A stretch of 64,000 nt of DNA, taken from contig NW_019775531.1 of NCBI RefSeq assembly GCF_001039355.2, forward strand, positions 250,553 through 314,552. The letters are read 5' to 3'. The notes beneath the pieces are model-generated. The model had not been told where the DNA came from. It ran no database searches and saw only the letters and a program-made list of their open reading frames with translations. The position numbers and the translations under genes are program-made. The stretch comes from Lingula anatina. Taxonomy: Eukaryota > Brachiopoda > Lingulata > Lingulida > Lingulidae. This document shows, piece by piece, positions 58,137 to 64,000 of the stretch (within the stretch, counting starts at the first letter, position 1; every line of letters begins with the position of its first letter).

Positions 58137-59737
58137 CTGCAATAAATCGAAAACATATTAGAACACTGAGCAATTAATGTTGGGTTAAAATCAAATAGTC
58201 ATAAATTAAAGAACAGGCCAATAATTCAAGCAACGCGGTGGGAGTTAATGCTGTTTCTTTCAACTAAAACGCTTTGAACCAGACAATATCTGCGGAAACA
58301 TATTAGGTTTCTTGGAAAATGAAAAACTGCAATATTACTTTGAAAAATTGGGTCACAAAATTACATAATTTCGCACGTATTTTACGCATGTCAAAAACTT
58401 ACATTCACTTAATTCACTTAAAGTATAGCGTCTACATACTGCAGCTTAATAACGCTACCAAGTAAAACTGCTAATAGAATTGTGCAGTATCGTTAAGTAA
58501 AGCCTTTACTATGTGGCAATTTTGTATATGTTTAGTACCTAATAACTTGTCAATCTAAAAATTGGGGACTTTCATGTCCTTCGTGAAATGAGAATACATT
58601 GAAAAGCTCCTCCATTAAATATGATCAATCAATTTTAATGAAAATGCTCTGCTATTTTCCTTTGGCTTTTAATTTAAGGAGTAAGCACCACCATCAAGCT
58701 GCGTTTGGTCATACAAAAAAAAAAAAAAAAAAAAAAAATTGAACGCACATGCAAAGATTCCAAAGCGCAAACCCTCACTGCAAACTTCAGAGAGGTTGTA
58801 ACAACATGAAATCAAATTTGTAATTGTAGTGGATTCAAACTCAAACAGTTTAATGTGCTGAAAGCGGCACATTTTGGTGCCTAATGGGCGATTTTCTGGG
58901 CTATTAAATCGGCTTTCAGTAAAGATTAGGTTATTCTATGGAACTGGTTTTTCTGTAATTCAATAACTCAAAGGAGGAAAGAATAAAGTTATTTAAAACG
59001 AGTGCTCAAACACACTTCGGCGGTTTCTATCAGTGCTGAAGATCCGCCAAGGTATTTCGAACTTCTGCAACAATGAGGATATGGATTCTTTTCAGTTCAT
59101 TTTAGGTGATAAAATTACCTACGTTGAAATCGCGTGGTTTGGGCGTGTTTTGGGGATACCTGCAATGACAGGGCGGATCTAGACAGCTGTCTATTTTCTG
59201 GGAAAACTAGCGCATTCTAAGGTATCAAATATATCGTGTGAACGAACTCTTTACTGCATATGCATGAACTTATAGAACTGGAATCATATGATGGCCTGAC
59301 TTGTCACGAATAAAGATCACAAAGACATAAGTGCAATAAGGTGAAGAAACGGTATACCGTTATTTGTAAGAGAAATTTAGTTTTTCAAGTGGGCTTTAGT
59401 CTTGGGGTTTACACATATTTTCTTAAGAAGTCAGATTTTACCTGCAGAATGCAGAACATTTTTTTCATGACTAAAGATATGCGTTTCGTACCGAAAGAAT
59501 GTAAGTGGGTTTTTATTATTAAGTCAGGGATGAAACAGGGAGTGAAAAGCAAGGCACGCACCTCACTCTCTGAGCAATTATCGACATCTTGCGAGGTCGC
59601 GGCGTGAACTCAGCTCTCTTGAAGAACAATCACTGTCAGAAGTTATTAGCACTCAGTTGGGAGGTTAGGCAGTGAAAACACCACAGGACTATCAGACATG
59701 TTCCCCTACATTTAAAACTCGTAAGACTCTTAAAGCC
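58137..59737. other. Presumed upstream intron or 5' region of the secretin-family receptor; no exon found
   Basis: The first identified exon needs one preceding base from an upstream exon, so at least one exon lies right of 58136. I could not identify a signal-peptide exon. A 24-base A run is at about 58715-58738. Confidence 0.45.
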
Positions 59738-59952
59738 ACCCTACACTGGACGGCGTCCTTTCTTCGTCCCGTACGTACTACGACCCTGTTTGAGAGTAAA
59801 TAAATACTTTAAGTGCCAACAACTTGCCAATCACTGAGCATTTATTCTGCAACCAACGTGATGCTTGTGCCTCCTATCTACGTCTACAGCGATGTCAGTT
59901 TCATGGTCGCACAAAGGACGCAGAAAGGACGCCCTCCAGTGTAAAGAGGGTT
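59738..59952. repeat. Inverted-repeat element, family TTTACACTGGACGGCGTCC (copy 3)
   Basis: Reverse orientation to the copies at 16891 and 23100. Ends CTACACTGGACGGCGTCC and GGACGCCCTCCAGTGTAAAG. Confidence 0.75.
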
Positions 59953-61318
59953 TAAGGAGGAAGCAGTGGGTAAAAAACATTATTTTTCATCTTGAATCCC
60001 TGAGGCCCATAGTAATGACCAAATGAGTACAAAAGTTCAGGTTTGGATATCAAAAATGGAACAAAATCCTTGTAACACTACAATGTATAACACGGTATGG
60101 TTTCCGGCATGTACAAAATTCGATCAAATAGCTTTTGTAATGTACTCTAATGTACTCGTTTAATAGAACGTTAAGTTGTTATCGTTATTCCTCGATAATA
60201 TGTCATGGTGTGGAGAAACATATAAGTCAATCATTTAAGAACTCAAATTAATCTACCAGGGTAGTGCTTAATTGCCTTTTGGTCGTCCTCACTGTCATTT
60301 ACTGTCAGAACCTATAACGAATTGAGAGCAGCTTTTGTTAAAACTAAATTTTCTAATTGTGACAAAAAGTTAAATGCTGGAATAACAGGGGATTTTATCC
60401 AGTCTTTTCATTCCTGGAGTAAACAATCTAATTTTTTCTCCCTTAATTGTGCTTTTAAAGTCCAACGGAACTCAAATAGGACGAGTTTTACCAACAATTG
60501 CATTACGTCGGGACTGATTTTTCGGGAATCGAGCAAGTAGCGAAAAAGGCTTCTGAGACAACTTCAACAATAAGAGAGATAAGCAGAAAACCACCGTTAA
60601 CCTTAATGCAAAAACCAGCCTACTTCAGTTCAAACTTAAAGGGATAAAAACTCTTCATTTTAAGGGGGAAGTGCACTATAACGGCTTTTCCCGGGTTGAA
60701 CCATACTTTCCAATGGTAAATGAATCCGTTCTGATATTCATATTTATTAATTGTTTTTTATTCATTACAAAATGGTTTTGTAATAATCTCTTAAGATTAT
60801 TACGAAGTGTAGCCATCTTTGAAGGTACCCGTGGCCCGATGGCTAGGACAGATTTTAGAATTGCGACAACCGTCGTTTTGGTGGTATTTTCAAATTAAAA
60901 ATAGAGGAAGTTTGAACTCACTTGATTATAATTGAGCCTGATGCTACGACAAAAAAACGAAATAGTATGCATGTATGTGGCAAGCCCATAAATGATTTCA
61001 AACCGGCGTGATTCTTGCTTTACTGCTGATGTCCGGGAATATTTATAAAGAAGAAAACCTAAGTGAATGACCATACTGAAATTGTATATATACAAATCAC
61101 TTCTAGTCGACCTTATACTGACTAAGTCAATTTGCTTGGTGTGTGGGGCCGAGGCCGCTTTGGGTTGCCTGGCCTCGGACTTAATCGGAGTGTACGCTCA
61201 AATGATGACTTTACATTGCCCCTTTTGTTAAATGGTGTTTACATAGTGGTTAGTGGCTACTAACGGCTCCTGTACTGGCAGAGTGGCGACCACCTGCGTT
61301 TTAATAAGCATGGGCATG

Positions 61319-61371
<53 letters not shown>

Positions 61372-63767
61372 GTGTGTGTGTGTGTGTGGGGGGGGAGCGG
61401 ATTCAGAAAAAAAAAAACAATAAAAATATACACAGCAAAGTCACACTAGTAGAATATTGTATGGTTATTATAAAGAAAGTAAGCTACATGTACGCATATG
61501 ACAAAAAGACGAGAAGCAACATCATTCTTACAAATATTTTAAGGCACCGGGTGCCTAAGACTGGAAAACTTTCCGAGTTCAAATCACTTCAAACTTTTAC
61601 ACATGTGGCGTGTTACGATTGAAAGAGCAACACAAACACATTAGTGTCGGGCTTGTTCCTGCGCACACATGTTTTGCAATCTTAGTTGAATGTTACCCAA
61701 TAAAGGTTATTCTGCCGTCTTTGTAACACGATCAGTTTCATTACCATTTTTTTCTGAATTTAATATAACATTGAGTTGCGTGAATAGTTTTCGATATTAA
61801 TCAAGGTTATTTTGTGCCACGTGTCTTAATTTCCGCAGTTTGGGTAATTTCAAATAATCCCCTGTGGATTGCGACGATCACACATTCATGGCCCTTCTAT
61901 TTTGCTATAAGAAGGGACCTTTTCCATTCATTAGTTAATTTATTAACTAGTGCGGTGTACCACAACGAAACTGTTGCAGATATATCAGCGCCAATTATCC
62001 CCCTAAAAAAAGAATATTCACCAATTTCGTTATTTCGAAATCACTTTGAAAACGCGGGTGCGAGCAGTATCGCAAAAGATGGAAAAACCCTGTAAAAGCT
62101 TGGTTCAACCTGGTGGTATGGTTAATTAACCACTGTCATCGTAGTCCTCGATCATGTCGATTCCACTTCACCGGAGGCAATATGCATTAGACTGTCATCG
62201 TCACGAAATCTTTGTATAATGTTAATCGCTAGGGGAAAAACATACATGTACATTGTATCTCTTACTTAACTGACAATAGCCGTGGGTAAAACGTATATAC
62301 TATATACTTGAGACATGCTTCATGTGGGGAAAGGTCAGTGTTAAAGCAAGTCAAAATGCTTAAAGCAGAGGGTGCCAGGTGAACAGATTGCCAGAAACTA
62401 GACAATTGACTCCTTCGCATAGCCTTGTACTGTGCCCTTAAGGCACTTGTATAGTTATATATCTGCATTGTTATATATTCAGTTTGCATGTTAATACCTT
62501 ATATGTGGCCTTTCCTTAGTAACCTATATGAACGTTACAAGCAGACCAAGGGGTTCATGTTTTGCATGCAGATTATTGCATATACCCTAATCAGATTGGA
62601 AATTTATCTTTATTAACTACATACGTATATATTCACACTTTTTTCTTCGTCTATCTATCTCTCTATCTGTGTATCAAGTTAATGTACTCGTATTGCTGTG
62701 TAGGTGATTCCTTATCTGACGTCCGCCAGACTACTATAACTTGGCAACAGAGAGGCTTTAACGAGCACCGTAATTAACGTGTCCTCTTCGTGCTCTTCTC
62801 CAGTCTTTGCCGAGAAAACGCATTAAAGACAGCGGTTCGGAAGTAGGACTTAGGCAACATAGGTTAATGCGACTTTATATGTTCTTAGGTAGGGTGAATT
62901 GAAAAGGTGCTTGAATTATCTGTTGCATAAAGAATATAATTCCTTGCGATATGCTAGACTAACGGTAGCATAAATGGCAAATTACTTAGACAGCATAGCC
63001 AGAGACGAAATTGCATATCGTTTTTGCACGACCCTGAAGTCGATGGTTCTCTTGGGGTATTTTCATCATGCCTAAAGACGTATTTTGACGCAACATTAGC
63101 TGTAAAGCTAAATTTCCATGGTCTCTGGGGGCTATCTAGTAATAACAGACTAATGTTATAATACTGTGACAGTGGAAGTGGTCGCAGTAAAAGCCGTTCT
63201 GTCTAAATCATTGCATCCCCTAAGGAATGTAAGAAAGATGTCCGCATTTCTGACAGTGTCACGTAATCGCTTATCTTTCAAATCAAGGCAGATTAACTAA
63301 AAGTTGGTCGGTAACCGATGCCTATCGTAGCGTAGATGGCGGGTGACTTTAATTTGTCTTTACTATTTGATACCTTGAATAGAGTCAATATATTAAGAAA
63401 AAGTACATGAATTAATGGCATCCGATAGGGCAATTCAGATGATGTAATGCCTAGCTACCTACCTAGTGGTGTATTTTTTGCAATTTGAAAACTGTAGAAA
63501 AAAAGATGAAAAACTTTGAAAATAACCTACCTTCCGACTTTATTATGATGTGAAAGAAACCCCATTATATTAAGCCTCGCATGGTTGTATGCTGTTAGTC
63601 CGATTTTCGAGTCCCCTTTGATCAATAAAAGGCATTCTGATCTTCACAAATATCTTCGAACACTGTTATATTGGTGAAAAAAAAGCCAACCTATTCCACG
63701 ATGAAGAGAAAAAGCACCCAAGAAAGAAGTAAGCTAATCAGTTAAGGGTTTGTATCTTTGTAATCTT
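59953..63767. other. No gene recognised; (GA)n tract
   Basis: A (GA)n run of about 50 bases at 61322-61371 is followed by (GT)n and poly-G. Frames of 60-93 codons (e.g. 61814-62095) show no domain and no splice context. Confidence 0.5.
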
Positions 63768-63931
63768 AGAGCGCATTCTCAACGAATTAAGCCAGGCTTT
63801 ACAAAGCCGGTGACCTAAAAATGGCGGACGTACATGAAAGAAAAACCGCCTAATCTTTTAATAGTCTCTCCGCCTCTCACACGCCTCCCCACACGTCGTC
63901 CCTGCGGGGTACAGTAATTAAATCCCGGCTC
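63768..63931. repeat. Single arm of the ATATGGCGG fold-back family
   Basis: About 160 bases match the left arm and loop of 21330-21635 (GAAAGAAAAACCGCCTAATC, CTCTCCGCCTCTCACACGCC), then the match ends at CGGCTCC. Here the motif reads AAAATGGCGGAC. The second arm is missing, so this copy is truncated. Confidence 0.8.
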
Positions 63932-64000
63932 CGAACATTAATATTTCCGTGAATATCTCTGGTGATATTATCTCCTTAGATAGTCGATTCATTGCTGCTC

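Overview
The window reads as nuclear DNA of an invertebrate animal. Genes have several exons with GT..AG introns, spacing is wide, the sequence is AT-rich, microsatellites are frequent, and many kinds of transposon relics are present (LINE, BEL/Pao, LTR, Tc1, and many short inverted-repeat elements). An opsin, a secretin-family receptor resembling PDF receptors, and a tandem pair of intronless rhodopsin-class receptors fit a marine lophotrochozoan or invertebrate deuterostome such as amphioxus. The sequence alone does not settle the species. Single 'n' bases at 216, 13144, 28736 and 36503 look like collapsed assembly gaps, and two of them sit in mobile elements.

Layout. 1-3895: a minus-strand LINE whose ORF1 protein combines a J-domain-like N-terminus with a C-terminal SGNH-hydrolase domain, followed by an ORF2 endonuclease that runs off the window. 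3900-8080: partial inverted-repeat elements and two Tc1 transposase relics in empty AT-rich DNA. 8290-11500: a decayed BEL/Pao retrotransposon (minus) that has lost its reverse transcriptase. 12073-12945: a two-exon gene (plus) for a secreted EF-hand protein. 12994-13748: LTR retrotransposon remains. 13849-20099: the first three exons of an opsin (minus) with a TATA box upstream. 20200-24470: several fold-back elements. 24917-28735: a second LINE (plus), interrupted by a small element. 29275-36966 and 39135-44152: two copies of one segment, each with one intronless GPCR of 404 codons (minus), each with its own later insertions. 37200-39236 (between the copies): an acidic ORF split by a 972-bp element. 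49728-58136: eleven exons of a PDF-receptor-like secretin-family GPCR (minus) ending in a possible PDZ-binding tail. 58137-64000: no gene recognised, apart from repeats.

The host genes do not form a pathway. Four of the five clear ones encode membrane receptors, all on the minus strand, and the fifth encodes a secreted calcium-binding protein. The best candidates for something undescribed are the J-like/SGNH ORF1 protein, the opsin whose last exons are missing behind an LTR element, and the duplicated receptor block whose two copies date several insertions relative to each other.
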